A DNA stretch of 64,000 bases from Russula earlei (GCA_025769875.1 JAGFNK010000068.1:1-64000), one strand, 5' to 3'; positions 49,494 to 61,492 are shown, counted from the stretch's first letter. Notes: generated from the sequence alone by a model not told the origin. Program-made: numbers and translations.

Positions 49494-50603
49494 ATGCTGT
49501 CCTTTGTTATTCGTTCCTGCGAATCGAGTCGAGCAGCTTGCCGCTTGTCAAGAAAACGTTACAGCACTCGAATACCAGAGAAAGTAGGGGTGACCAAGGC
49601 CACGGAACCTAGAAGTGATACACCCGCAATACCCCCACTACGAAGGCCGCTTGGTGTGCCAGCCGTGCCAACAACAAAAACTAAGACACTTTCGGAGAGG
49701 AGTGCAGACTTCCTGGACCAGGATAAACAACTCGAGAGGCGGCGACATCTGTGCGTTGCCATGTCTGCTCGGGATGGGGTTGATGACATCAAGTGACTCT
49801 AGAGTGAAGGAGGCGTCGACTGGGTACTTCTATGACCTGCATATGACCCGTGTGCATGGAGGGAAAACTTGGATGGCACCCAGTGTCCTCATTCGAGAAG
49901 ATGTGAGTCTCCTATGGTTAGTTTTGTGTCATCAAATGAATGAGGGTGCTCCTCCATAGAAAGCTCTATATTTTCCGAACGTAGTTGGCAGTCGTCTAGA
50001 CAATGGCGTAAAAACACACACTACGCACATGTGTGCTGGTAAAGTATCTGTCATCGCCATGCTATCAACTAAAATATCTGAGGTATGTCGTTGCGCTCCT
50101 TGGTCATGCGAGATATTGACAATTCGGTACAACTCGAGATACACGCAAGATCTTACGCAAAATCACTCAATGACCTATATCGTGAACACCCTGTGTATCA
50201 ATACATTCAGATAAACTTGCAAGAAAACGTACTCAAATCTATCCTTGTGAATATATTTCTTTCGTCCCTACGTTCAAAAATACCGCCAAGCCAACACACG
50301 CGATACCTGGTCTCACGGCAGAACATGGTCCGTATCTCCCCTGATTTGGTCAACCGAAACGGTCACATCATGGGCACTTAGGAGTACGTACGGGAATCGC
50401 TTGGAATGACCAACAGTCGCATAGGCTACGTCTATCTTGTGGACGAGAATCTGAAAATCAGGTGGGCTGCTTGCGCAGATGCGAAGGAAGAGGAGGAGGA
50501 TGCCCTTATCCGCTGTGTCGGCGTTCTACTCAACCGCCATTGGCGCCTTTCCTCCACGCAGACGCCCTCGCCTCCCGAACAGCATAGAGATGGAGAAACA
50601 TAG
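49494..50603 (+). CDS. atp10: Mitochondrial ATP synthase assembly factor Atp10
   Basis: Atp10 acts in the mitochondrial inner membrane/matrix and helps Atp6 join the F0 ring. Five exons: 49494-49750, 49803-49902, 49960-50082, 50139-50327 and 50382-50603, giving 296 residues. The N-end MLSFVIRSCESSRAACRLSR is a basic presequence. Recognition comes from SADFLDQDKQLERRRHL, STGYFYDLHMTRVHGGKTW, APSVLIREDKALYFPN, VSVIAMLSTKISE, QINLQENVLKSILVN and NMEYVRESLGMTNSRIGYVY followed by LVDENLKIRWA, all in the order of fungal Atp10. An apparent stop at 50379-50381 belongs to the last intron (50328-50381). All exon phases agree, so the gene looks intact. Confidence 0.92.
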
Positions 50604-50732
50604 ATGTTACAGCTAATGACCACAGTAACCTGGAGCATACTGATATATCATGATGAATGAATATGTCGTAACGAGCCGGTTCTCTATTCTTCCCCTATCT
50701 ACTAATAGTGGCGTCAGGATTCAGGATCAAAA

Positions 50733-52654
50733 CTAATCTTGGCGTGGATGTCCCTTCGGTACCCAAGCCCACAGTACAACGAGCAGTCCCATCATAGAAA
50801 CTAGTCTAACCATCACATCAGTCTGTATCACGAGTAATTGACGGAGCGAGAAGCTCACAGAGGTTGTAAACTCTTGATTCCGGTCTTACTTGCAATCGCG
50901 CCAGTCATGAAAGGCAGCGCCGCAGACCCCGTCTGACCAAATCCCGCAATCCAGCCAATGCAGCCCGTGAGCAGCCAGCGTGGCAGAATGCGTCCAGCTT
51001 CGTTCATGACAATGGGATATATCGGCCCAAGCAAGACTCCGACGAGTGAAACAGCGACGGCACCGCCTATAAGGGAAGGAACGAGCCAGACCACGAGCTC
51101 AAGACTAGGTCCGCGTCCGTCAGCTGACGTTAAACTTGTTAAACATCCTGAAAGAGGAAAGCGAACCCGATGGAGAGGAACACGTAGATGAATATTGCAA
51201 GTTGCTCGCCGATCTGAGATATATGTTACAGCGACAAGCGTTGGGAGTTACTTTAGGAGACACCTTTTCATTGACCCACAGGAGAACAACTCGACCTACA
51301 GTCAAACCTCGGGTGCGACTTGAACTCGGTTTGCTCGACGTCCACGGCAACAGTAACACCTACCTCCAAAGAATCCGGCAGATATATACCCAGACGATGG
51401 CCCGCCGTGGCGAACGTGAATAACGTAGGTCACGATCCAGCCTGTGATGTGGACAAGTGTCGGTGTGGATGGCGTGGCGGTGTGGACAACGTACTGCCGA
51501 TGGTAACCTCCACGCCGACATAAACCAGAATGAAGAATGCGAGGAGATGAAGGGCCCTCAGTTTGAACATTTCCTTGTACTTGCTGCCTCCCACTGCTTC
51601 TTTCTCCTCGACTTCCTGTCCAATCTGGGCGAGACACTCTGAATCGTGGTTCGATGTGAGAATTAGCATGTCCTCAATAAGGTCTGACTCGCCGTCCTGT
51701 GTCTTAAACTTGAAGATACAGAGAAGAAGGACCGTGTTCAGCGTCGCGCACGCAAGGGAAGTGAGGTAGTGAAAAGACCATCTATGGGACTGGGCAAACT
51801 GCGTCGCGACCAGGGGGGAAACCAAAGCGCCGGCCCCTTTGGCATTCGTCATGTCAAGGTCGAAGCCAACGGTACGATGAATGGAACCTGTACCGTAAGC
51901 GGCATGTAAAATCCCCATCTTTGTCGAAGCGTTCTCTTTATAGTTTGCGACAAAGCCATTAGCCTGTGCATCCTCTAGCGATGCGCCAAATCCATTGATC
52001 GCATATGCTATCGCAAATACAGGAAAGGGAGGTGCGGAAGCCATGACGCTAAAAGCGACGATTTGCGCGATCGATCCTAGAGCGATTACCTACAACGCTT
52101 TGGCGACGGCAAGTCCATTGCTCGAGTGATCACGCACTCTCCCGAAGCCCAACTTATCGTTCAATACTATGTTTGCGATGGAGCCGGTCACGAATCCCTA
52201 CGACTTGAGTCAACGCCATGATGCCTTGGAAGGAAACCACTTTTCGACGCACAATGCAATTTGCTATGAAGATGATGGAGACAACAGCAAAGCCAACCTA
52301 ACGAGAGACGTTCGTTCGCTATGTACACACCAGGACCGAGACAGACAGTACATGATAAACGCTCTGGATTCTGGGTAGCAGGGGACCCGTGGAGCTATCG
52401 CTCCATCCAGCAAGAAAGAGGGTCCAACAAAGCGAGAAGAACTGGATCCTCGCTCGAAACGTAAAAGACTTGCCGGTTCGCGGCTCTTCTCCGTTTGGGA
52501 TGCTTCTCTTCTGTTCGTGAAAAGGCAGCTGAGCGACTGCATTCGCCTCGGAGAGCCTAATGTCCTCATGAATGTCCTTGTGTAGCAAGGGAATGGAATG
52601 CGGTAGTCCCCTGGTGGACGATGGCACGTCTACCACTGCTAGCGAGGACATCAT
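50733..52654 (-). CDS. Major facilitator superfamily transporter
   Basis: A membrane transporter with about 12 predicted helices, coded in about nine exons on the minus strand. I prefer the Met at 52654 (MMSSLAVVDVPSS) to 52723, which would come within 75 bases of sec24. Recognisable parts: IQFFSLCWTLFLAGWSD and STGPLLPRIQ (helix 1), then after introns APPFPVFAIAYAINGFGASL, MGILHAAYG, LVSPLVATQF, GGPSSGYISAGFFGG, GRVVLLWVNEK, VVWLVPSLIGGAVAVSLVGV and LPRWLLTGCIGWIAGFGQTG. The pattern resembles the fungal Bsc6/fucose-permease-like branch; the substrate is unknown. The last exon follows an intron ending in GGTTAG and ends at 50733. An apparent TAG near 52092 is also inside an intron. Confidence 0.85.
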
Positions 52655-52797
52655 GCCTGAACGGTGAACAGGGGAGGGGTGAAGAACCGCTGAGCGGGGT
52701 TGACCTGACCTAACCCCAGTCATGGAACGTGGGAACGCGACGTGTAGGCCTTTCTCTTCTCAAATCCTTCTTTCCCTCTTTTATCTCTTCAAAGTCC
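52655..52797. promoter_or_regulatory. Divergent promoter region of the transporter and sec24
   Basis: Only 143 bases separate the two chosen start codons, so the genes must share regulatory DNA or have promoters inside each other's 5' regions. A T/C-rich run ('tttctcttctcaaatccttc') lies just before the sec24 ATG, common at basidiomycete transcription starts. Confidence 0.5.
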
Positions 52798-55700
52798 ATG
52801 GCAGACCCCAATCAACAACTTCCCCCAGGTTGGACAGCCGAATGGCAGGTCAAACATTTTTCTCCATCCTCGGTTTTCTGACATATCTTTTTCAGGGAAC
52901 CTGATAACCAACGGTACCTTTTTGTTGGTACGCCCCAACTGCTATCCTGTCACCCTATATTCGAACTATCTGGGTTTTCCAGAGACCGCCACCGGACGCG
53001 CCCAGTGGGAACATCCCAGTACTGGTGCTGTACCTGAATCTGCTCCCCCCACCAGCTCCCCTCCCCCGACGCAGCCAACGCCCACGACAAAACGCCGTCA
53101 GTATGCCGCCGGACAAACCCAAGCATATTATGGAGGCACCGAAGCTTCTTTATCTTCTGGTTATGGCGCCGTCGCAGCACAGCCTCCGAACCTCAGCGGC
53201 GGGCAGCTCTTTACCCCCGGACTCGCTTCCGAGAACCAATTCGCTCAACAACAGCCACAAGCCGGTCCTTCATATTATGGTCCGCAACAGGGGGAACCTG
53301 AGTACATAAATGCACCTGGTTATGGCCAACCTTCCGTAGCTGGCTACGGTGCAGGTGCCATCGGCCAGCTTACTGACCAGTTCGGCCAGATGGGCGTCAA
53401 TGGTGGCCAAAAGCCTTTCCAGATCTTCACAACAAACTTACTCACCTCCCCCCCGGACCCGAGGGATCTCGAGTTGCCACCGCCACCGATCCGCCTTCCC
53501 CCGGGCTCATGCTTGACCAATTCTCCTCTTGCGAATGCACACTACTCGTACCAGCGGAGCACTCTCAATGCAATCCCAAATTCAGGTTCTATTGTTAGCA
53601 AATCAAAGATCCCTCTGGGTCTCATCATCACGCCGTACCGTTCCGTCAGAGAAGGGGAGGATCCTGTTCCCGTCGTAACAGATACTGTCATTGCTCGTTG
53701 TAGGCGATGCCGGACGTATATCAATCCTTACGTACAGTTCATTGATGGGGGTAATCGGTGCGTTCATTCGACTGTCCTTCATACCATGAGATGACCGTCC
53801 TGCCTAGCTGGCGCTGCTGTATGTGCGGCATGTCCAACGAGGTCCCACAGCTATTTGATTGGGATCAGACTCGGAACCAGCCAGGGGACCGCTGGGCGCG
53901 TGCAGAACTGAGCCACGGCATCGTTGAGTTCGTGGCGCCAACCGAATACATGGTCCGACCCCCACAGCCGGCTGTCTATATCTTCCTCGTCGACGTGAGC
54001 CACAGTGCTATTCAGTCCGGTAGGTACCCCGCTTCTGACCTTCTCCCAACTGCTTATGTAAGTCAAGGCATGGTGGCCACTGCGACACGAACGATTCTTG
54101 AGAACCTGGATCGACTACCCAATGAGGACCAGCGTACTAAAGTTGCAATCATTGCTTACGATACGTCAGTCTTCTTCTTTTCGATGTCGGTGAGTTTGTT
54201 CGAAATCTTTCACACCCGGGTCCCCATAACAGCGTATAGGCCGAATCAGCAGATTGCACTATGCTCGTCATGTCCGATGTTGACGACGTTTTTTTGCCCA
54301 AACCAAATGACTTGCTTGTGAATCTCAGCGAGTGTAGAGCAGCGGTGGAATCGCTTCTCGGAAGACTCAATGAAATGTTCGCCGATAACCACACGATTGG
54401 CAGCGCACTTGGTCCCGGCGCTACAGTCTGGTTTCAAGCTGATCGTACGTCTCTTGCGTCGACAGTAAAGTCGGAATTTATTTTTTTCCCATTATCAGAG
54501 TCCCATTGGTGGTAAACTCGTCGTTTTGTCGTCTAGTCTACCGAGCGTTGGAGCTGGCGCTCTCAAAAACAGGGAAGATCCAAAGATATTAGGTACCCCT
54601 AAGGTCCGTTCACGTCTGCTCGCCTGATGCCGCTGTTCACCTCCACAAAGGAATCCAGTCTGTTACAGACAGCTTCTCCGTTCTTTAAGTCGTTCGCCAT
54701 CGAGTGCTCCCGCGCCCAGGTCTCAGTCGATATGTTCCTCTTCAGCGCCGCCTACCAAGACGTTGCCACCCTAGGTACTACCGGTTCTCACATTCTGATG
54801 CAGCTGACTGACAGAGTACTAAGCTTGCCTTCCTCACTACACCTCCGGACAGACTTATTTCTACCCAGCTTTTAATGCTGCACGCTCTGAGGATGCGGTG
54901 AAGTTCGCTCACGAATTTGGTGAGGTCCTTGCAATGCCCATAATGCTCGAAGCGGTCATGCGCGTGCGCGCCACGCGCGGCGTTCGAACTTCTTCTTTCC
55001 ACGGCAACTTCTTCGTTCGTTCAACCGACCTACTCGCCATGCCTTCCGTGCCACAAGATACGTCATATGCTATTGAACTGCAGATTGAAGAAACCATCAC
55101 GGCGCCATTTATCGTCCTCCAAACGGCGGTCCTACATACAACGTGCTACGGTCAGTTTTGCATCCTGTGTGCCGCGGTTTTAACCGTTGTAATCTGTCGA
55201 TAGGCGAGCGTCGCATTCGGGTCATCACATCAGCGTTCCCGACAACGTCCAATTTATCTGAGGTCTTTGCATCTGCTGATCAGGTGGCCATTGCCACACT
55301 GCTCGCGAACAAGGCTGTGGAACGCACAATTACGCATAAACTTGAGGACTCGCGTGACGCGGTCCACGGCAAACTGGTCGAGATTCTGCAGGCGTATAAG
55401 ACGAGTATGACGGCCGCAGGTGCAGGTGCCAGTGCTCAACTGGCTATCAGCGAGAATATGAGGATGCTACCGGTGCTAGTGCTAGGTTTACTAAAGAACG
55501 TCGGTCTTCGACAAAGCGCGCAGATTCCGCCGGATTTGAGGGCGTATGCGCAGGCACTACTCACTTCGCTGCCATCGCAACTCCTGGTTCCTTACATCCA
55601 CCCTACGTTCTCCTCCTTACACAACATGCCACCAGAGGTACAATTCACCCAGGTGATGTCGTTGGTGTGCTGATGTCTTACAGGCAGGGACTGTTGGCGA

Positions 55701-56193
55701 GCACGGCATTGTTATGCCGCCACCTCTACCCCTTACGTCAGAGAGACTAGAGAGACACGGCCTTTTCTTAATCGAAGATGGACAGACGTTGTTCCTCTGG
55801 GTCGGACGAGATGCCGTTCCTCAGCTCATCATCGATGTGTTCGACCTTCCAAATTATGAGACGCTTCGTGGTGGAAAGGTATCGTTTTTGACATGTCAAT
55901 ATCATTCAGCTGACTTGTTGGTTGGGTTCTAGACCACACTCCCACTCCTTGACAATCCCTTTTCGCAGCGCGTGAATGCGGTGATTCAAAAAACACGTGA
56001 AATGCGTCGCGGGGTCTACCACCCGCATTTGTACGTTGTCAAAGAGGACGGCGAACCACCGCTACGCTTGTGGGCTCTCTCAGCACTCATACAAGACCGT
56101 GCGGACGTGCTTCCCAGCTACCAGCAGTTCATTGGGCAATTGAAGGACAAGGTGCGGCAGAATGGCGGCGCCCGTATCTCCTTGTTCGACTGA
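52798..56193 (+). CDS. sec24: COPII coat protein Sec24 with an N-terminal WW domain
   Basis: Sec24 selects cargo for COPII vesicles at the endoplasmic reticulum in a complex with Sec23. Twelve exons give about 945 residues: 52798-52844, 52896-52927, 52983-53757, 53808-54019, 54068-54189, 54240-54444, 54499-54603, 54651-54774, 54824-55150, 55204-55637, 55684-55878 and 55933-56193. A WW domain (LPPGWTAEW...AQWEHPS) fills residues 8-37. Then come a Gln/Gly/Tyr-rich linker, the zinc finger ([18 protein letters not shown] and [13 protein letters not shown], about 260-295), the trunk ([31 protein letters not shown]), the helical part and the gelsolin-like end ([14 protein letters not shown]). Intron 1 has a GC donor. 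One base too many occurs in exon 6 at 54411-54420; this is probably a sequence error in an essential gene. Confidence 0.93.
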
Positions 56194-56519
56194 TTGATTG
56201 CGCCATGTCGACTGACAGGTAAATGGGTCTAGCTATTGATTAGGTTCGAAGCCAGACACTAAGGGCTTTGTGAGTTGGCTGGGACGCTTAGTCTATGCCT
56301 TTGATAAGTAGTGTTAGGCGGCTTGTAAAAAAAGAAAAAGGAAACAATTTGTTGTTCTGCAGTCTCCAGTCACGTGATACACGTGGTTGTCCTCCCAGCG
56401 TTGCTTTGCGTTGGCACGGCGCGTACGACAACCCCATCTGCCTTTGCGCCAACAACATGGTTCGTTTTTGTTTCCGCTTTCTCATACGCACTCTCGCCTC
56501 ACATGCGGCACAGGATTCG

Positions 56520-58784
56520 ATGGAGGAGGAGCCTCTTGAAGGCGACCTCATGTCCCTCTTTGATGTCTCGGCTGAAGGATTTCCCTGGCGCACCCCACGA
56601 CCACATGAGATCGAGACGCGTAGAGCCCAGCTATCGGACCTACTCATATTCGACATTCTTCTCTCGTCCGGAGGTATTCGACATCCAGATACCCTTTGGC
56701 CCCCCAACGATCCGGCGTCCCTTCGCAAGCTGCTCGACGCGATCGAAGATTCCACGTACGACGCGCTGAAGAAGGACTGCCTCATATACTTTCTACTCAA
56801 GTGGCACCAGGATGGCAGAGAAGAGAGGTTTAGGGAGGGCAGGTGTATTCCACCCCAGTTCGCCATGCTTTCTGATGCCTACTGGCACCTCGACTCTGGA
56901 ATCCAAGTAGAGGTAGCGTGACCACCCTCCAATCTTACCCTGTCCCTTTTGCGTTCTTAATTCATTTCTGCTCTTTTTTCTTTCTTGTAGAAAGCTGTGT
57001 CCCTACTGTGCGACGTCCGGCTCAATCGGGATTATTCCTCCAAGATCATACAGGCTATCTCCTTGTCAGGGACTTCCGCTCGACTCCTTCTCCAGTATCT
57101 GCGCACCGCCAAGCCAATGCTGACAGAACCGGATGATATGGATACGTATATCTTAGCCTTGGCCGAGGATGGCCTCATTAATGCATGGCAGTATCAAAGA
57201 AGGTTTACGGACAATAGCGAAATACAAACGCGCCTCTTGAAAAAGCTCTTCGAGTGGTGTTTCACCCGTACGTCTCCTTTTTTCGAGTGTTTTATACCCA
57301 CGCGCTCATTCAAAACAGCAAAGCCACGCCCAGAACATTTGAAACAATTAATTTCTTTCCCCCTCTCTTCTTTCGAGCAATCCCTTCTCCACAGTTTTGC
57401 TCTCGAGCCGTCAGCGTCATTCCCGGTATCATTCATTCCCATATTACAGGACCTTGTATGCGTGCGTTTGATCCAGTCGGGACAATACTTGGCAGCCATC
57501 AAACTTGACCGGCAATTTGCGAGTACCCGTGTAGGGCGTGAGGCCCCAACATCTCAGGCAGCGGAGCGACGACGAAAAATGATCGAGGACGTTATCGCCG
57601 CTCTTCCATCTATTGAGCGTCAAGAAATTGAAGAGCAACTACGAACGAGTGGACAACGAAAGTCCGGAGCTTTGATTAAACTCACGCCCACGCAGAGCAA
57701 CGCCGCCGCCGCCGAGTTGAGCATGTCCTGGGAAAAGATACCACCTCCACGCGTACCTGCCATCACGGCTGGGGCACCTAGATTCGTACTGGGCAGGCCC
57801 ACTTACGGATTCGATCAGCCAAAAGCTGTTACAGGCCACGCGAAAGGGGTCACCCCCGTGTACCCAGTTCATTCGTTGCTTGCTCCGGCACCCGCACAGG
57901 GAGCCGAAGGGGCTGTGCCACCCGGTTTGAATGGCGCATCCTATGTGCCCAACCCTGCGCCCAGTGTTCTTCTCCTGCCATCTTCCCGCGCAGGGCCCAG
58001 GGTCGGATTATTCGGACCTGGACCTCAAACAAGTAAACCTCGTCTAAACTCCTCTGGAGCACGGGAACATAGACCGCCATCGCTCTTTGCCCCTCGGGAC
58101 ACTCGCCCCTCGATCAGCGATCAAACAAAGGCTGTACCGCCTGAGGAACCCCCTGTTGGAGACTCATCTTTGCAAAAGGATGTCATACCGCAATTCGATG
58201 CAGAAATAAGCTCGGATGGCGAAGACCAGCATGGTGGCCCTGCCCAGGAACCTGAATCCGCGCCAGTGACAGAATTTTCAGAGTCTGTGTTCATAAGCTT
58301 ACGCCCTGAGCTCGGTCAAAGTCACCCCATGAGGGAAACCACGGAGCCGTTACTTCCCGGAGCATTCCGTGCGGAACGTGAGGCAGCCCAACTGGAGCAA
58401 ATTCCGTTTGCCCACTCCCCACCCACGCCCCCCACTCGGCAGAGGCCGGTCAAATCGCGAAGGACTATTCGGACATCGGTCCCAGGGGGCTTCGATGAGG
58501 AGGCGACGGGGGAGGAAGATAACGTCCCGCCTCTTCCGGAGGTTTCGCGTGCGTCGCGTCGACGGGCTTCGCGGACAAGTTCGATTGATGCAGAGGAAGA
58601 CAACACCCCCGCGAAGCCACGGCGTAGCTCACGCCTGAGCGCGGCGTCATCCTCATCTGAACCGTCTCCGCAAAAGATCAGCGCGCCGAAGAAGGCGACG
58701 AGAAAAACACGAGGATCAGCCGGGAGCTCGGCTGCGACTGGTATCGCGTCCTCGACGCGATCGTCGACAAGGAGGAGGCGCTAG
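56520..58784 (+). CDS. ELYS-domain nuclear pore protein
   Basis: ELYS/MEL-28-type proteins link nuclear pore assembly to chromatin. The start at 56520 (MEEEPLEGDLMSLFDVSAEG) is the best Met before the domain; an in-frame Met at 56458 is possible. Introns at 56913-56990 and probably 57268-57318 (51 bases, in frame, with clean GT..AG). The ELYS-like domain spans about residues 40-290: LSDLLIFDILLSSGGIRHPD, DALKKDCLIYFLLKWHQDG, AVSLLCDVRLNRDYSSKIIQ, LLQYLRTAKPML and DGLINAWQYQRRF. The remaining 400 or so residues are disordered and Pro/Ser-rich, ending in a very basic tail (KKATRKTRGSAGS, RSSTRRRR) suited to DNA or chromatin binding. No break is seen. The 326 bases between sec24 and this start hold no gene. 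Confidence 0.85.
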
Positions 58785-59531
58785 GACATTGGCGGTTTGT
58801 GTGGTATGATATACTATTTGAATGATAAGGGCGTTTACTTGGCAATCTCTTTCTATTTGGAAGCTGAATCATTCTGGAAGATACCACGGGGAACGTAGTG
58901 ATGTGCATCGCAATCTTCTCTGAAATGACAAGCAAGCAACGAGTAATTCCCCCACGACTTCAGCTTTACAGTTGGCCGGACTGGAGTCGCTTTGCAAATT
59001 ATTCCGCCAAGGTTGCCTCTCCCACGGTTAGGCGCCTATCAATCACCCTTATCACTTGTCACACTGCCTCGGTTTCAGCTTCATCTGCACAGGCATTCTG
59101 CAGTCCCACGGGTATTTTACAAACCCCATCCATCTAAATACTCTGAAGTACATGGTTCGTGGCTGTGTCTTTTGACAGTTTTTCGCTGGTTTCTTGGATA
59201 CGTATCTTGACGACTCACCTCGAGCCACGCGGTAATGGGCGCTAATGCCAGACCTCATCGGTCATTTTCCTGTGAGTGGGCTCACCGAGGCTTGGTTACA
59301 CAGGTTGATCAGAGCGTGGTAATGATGTTAACGATGTCATCCGTTTGTGCGTTGATCGGAAGCACCCTGGACATTGTTGCCCTTTGTTCCTCCGGGCACA
59401 CGTTTGGAGTTAACTATAGCTCACCCGAGCACTGCTTCGAGTTTGTATGTAAAGCATGCAAGAATGCATCAGTTTCACGCCATCCGCCACCATCCCTTCC
59501 TTTATCTTTTAGTTCGATTGCGAGGGATTCG
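58785..59531. other. Intergenic stretch upstream of the membrane protein gene
   Basis: About 750 bases. An open frame at 59235-59442 contains a hydrophobic piece (VVMMLTMSSVCALIGSTLDI) followed by a donor-like gtatgt, and could be an upstream exon of the next gene or of something lost. I found no start or partner exon that makes it convincing. Confidence 0.35.
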
Positions 59532-61443
59532 ATGGCATCCCCCCCCAACCACGTCCACCACCATGTCTCGTTCGTACTCGAGAATCATCGTACGAGTCTG
59601 CGCCATACATAGATTACTCCTCAGGTCTCGCTCACCCTGTGCCGTTGCTGTACTGTACTATCAGGTACTTTTCAGAAATTCGTTCACGCCCTGGGTGGTT
59701 TATACATGTAAGTCTAGAGGTTTATGTCCGAATTTTTTTTTCTTAGCCCATCCCGTCTGGCAGATGGGAGGTTGTCACGACGCTCTGGTTTGAGTGGAGT
59801 TTCATCACGGGAAGGCGGACGTACCGGTGGTCAATATGGGTGAGCGAACAGACGTTCATCATTCGACCCTTGTGCCCCGAGCAGTGGGATCTCAAAGCAA
59901 CTAAACACAGGTCTATGCGGCGATACGCCTGGTCGCCCTCTCGAACGTGCTGGCCAACATGATCCAGTCCGAATGGAACATGTCGATAGATTGTCATGTA
60001 TTTGGCTGTGCTTATCGCGGTAGGTTTCACGTACGCTCATCCATTATTCGCGACAGGTCTGGATCTATGTCGAATACGTGAGCGGAGCCGACCGAGATCA
60101 TCACCGGTCGCGTCGAATTTACCGTGTCCCCCTTCCAGATTACCGTCTATTCAGCGTTCGCACTGGGCACGTTCATCATGATCCTTAAGATGTAAGCGCG
60201 CTCTATGACTAGACCTCTCAGAGACCATGACGAACCGTTTGAAATCGACCAGAGCCGCCATATGGAGTAAGAATAAATGGATCCTCGCGGCCTCCATAGG
60301 CGCGTGGTTGATGAACATAGCCTTCATAATCCGCTGTACGAGGATCCATGCTAGTGTACCCCGCTGAGCTAGCTCTCTTAGACATTCCTGTGTTCCACAG
60401 CTATTGTTACGGTGCGCATGAATCGATCCCCCCCCCCGCCTCCCCCTTCTCACCATCCCTCAATCGTCGACAGACCTCAGCAAAGTTTGAAAGTTCGTTT
60501 GGCACGTGCGTCCTGCACGGGGCCCAGACAACGAGAGACAGCACTTTGGCGACACTCACCTCGGAAATGTTTCTCCTCTTCGTTATGCTTTTCGGACTTT
60601 TGCGTGAGCGGGACCACTATCTCGGACGTCTCCTCTTTCACCAGGTCGCTCCTTTCACCACTATCTGAAGTATTCTTGATTTTCGATCGACTGACCTGCC
60701 GTGATAGGGTGTCATCTGGTTGATCGTGGCCATATTCGCCCAAGTCCCGCTAATCGTGAGGTGCTCTGACTACTGTGTATATTCGCACGCTCATCGCCCT
60801 CAGGTACTCTTCTCCCTCCATATGGATGGTGGGTGAATTCTTTGGATTTTAACAAGCCCTTGACTGAGGAAGTTCCGTTCTACGTATCCCCTGTTTCCGA
60901 TACAAGACCTTGCGAATCTGGTGGGTGACCACACCTGTTTCGCTATTTCGCTGACCTCGTCTTTCTCCCTCGAAGGTATTTCATTCATCGTCACGTCAGC
61001 ATTCCTTCTTGTATTAGCGCAACGGACCGGCTGATGTCTCGGGTTTACCAAAGTGGTTAGCATGTGAGAAATGCTGGATTGGCCCGGATTGAATATCCAC
61101 TCACTTTATGAGAACAGGACGATATGCGTGACCAGACTGTACCGAAGCCTGAGCGCGATCAAGGACCACCGATCGTGAGTCCCGTCATCGCGCTCGTTAC
61201 AAAAGATATCGTTCACCGATCGCGCGCCATGTCAGGGTGCTGAAAAGCCTGAGCTTTGCTAGCACCTCGCCGCGCCGCATAGTATTCGCGCCTTTCAATT
61301 CAAACAGCGAGAGTCTGCGATGGCGGACGACGGATGGCATCACCGTATCGTTTCAGGAGTCGGAGTCGAGCGATGCGAGCGAGGACGCTGCGGAGGAGCC
61401 GAAATCCATGGTGGCTTCGCCCCGACGACCCGTAACGGTATGA
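59532..61443 (+). CDS. Multi-pass membrane protein of a basidiomycete family
   Basis: An intron-rich gene (about ten exons) for a protein of about 320 residues with several hydrophobic helices. The start at 59532 gives MASPPNHVHHHVSFVLENHR (exon to 59589), joined to TFQKFVHALGGLYI (59665-59707), WEVVTTLWFEWSF...YRWSIW (59764-59839), VYAAIRLVALSNVLANMI (59911-59997), VWIYVEY (60057-60077), ITVYSAFALGTFIMILK (60139-60191) and AAIWSKNKWILAASIGAWLM (from 60253). Later pieces are MFLLFVMLFGLLRERDHYLG, GVIWLIVAIFAQVPLI, TRLYRSLSAIKDHRS and a Ser/Glu-rich tail ending at 61443. I know this arrangement from many Agaricomycete genomes, where the proteins are unnamed. The exon joins around 60345-60480 and 60800-61110 are uncertain, and a break there cannot be excluded. 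Confidence 0.7.
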
Positions 61444-61492
61444 CAACAGGCGTGCTCTCTAAGTATCTTAGACATACATCGGTCGTCGTCTA

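Noticed and set aside
50379..50381. In-frame stop in atp10
   Set aside because: The stop is the AG end of a 54-base intron (50328-50381); splicing joins NM to EYVRESLG, as in other Atp10 proteins.
52080..52145. In-frame TAG in the major facilitator gene
   Set aside because: It is the acceptor of an intron that begins GTGCGT; the protein pattern continues across the join.
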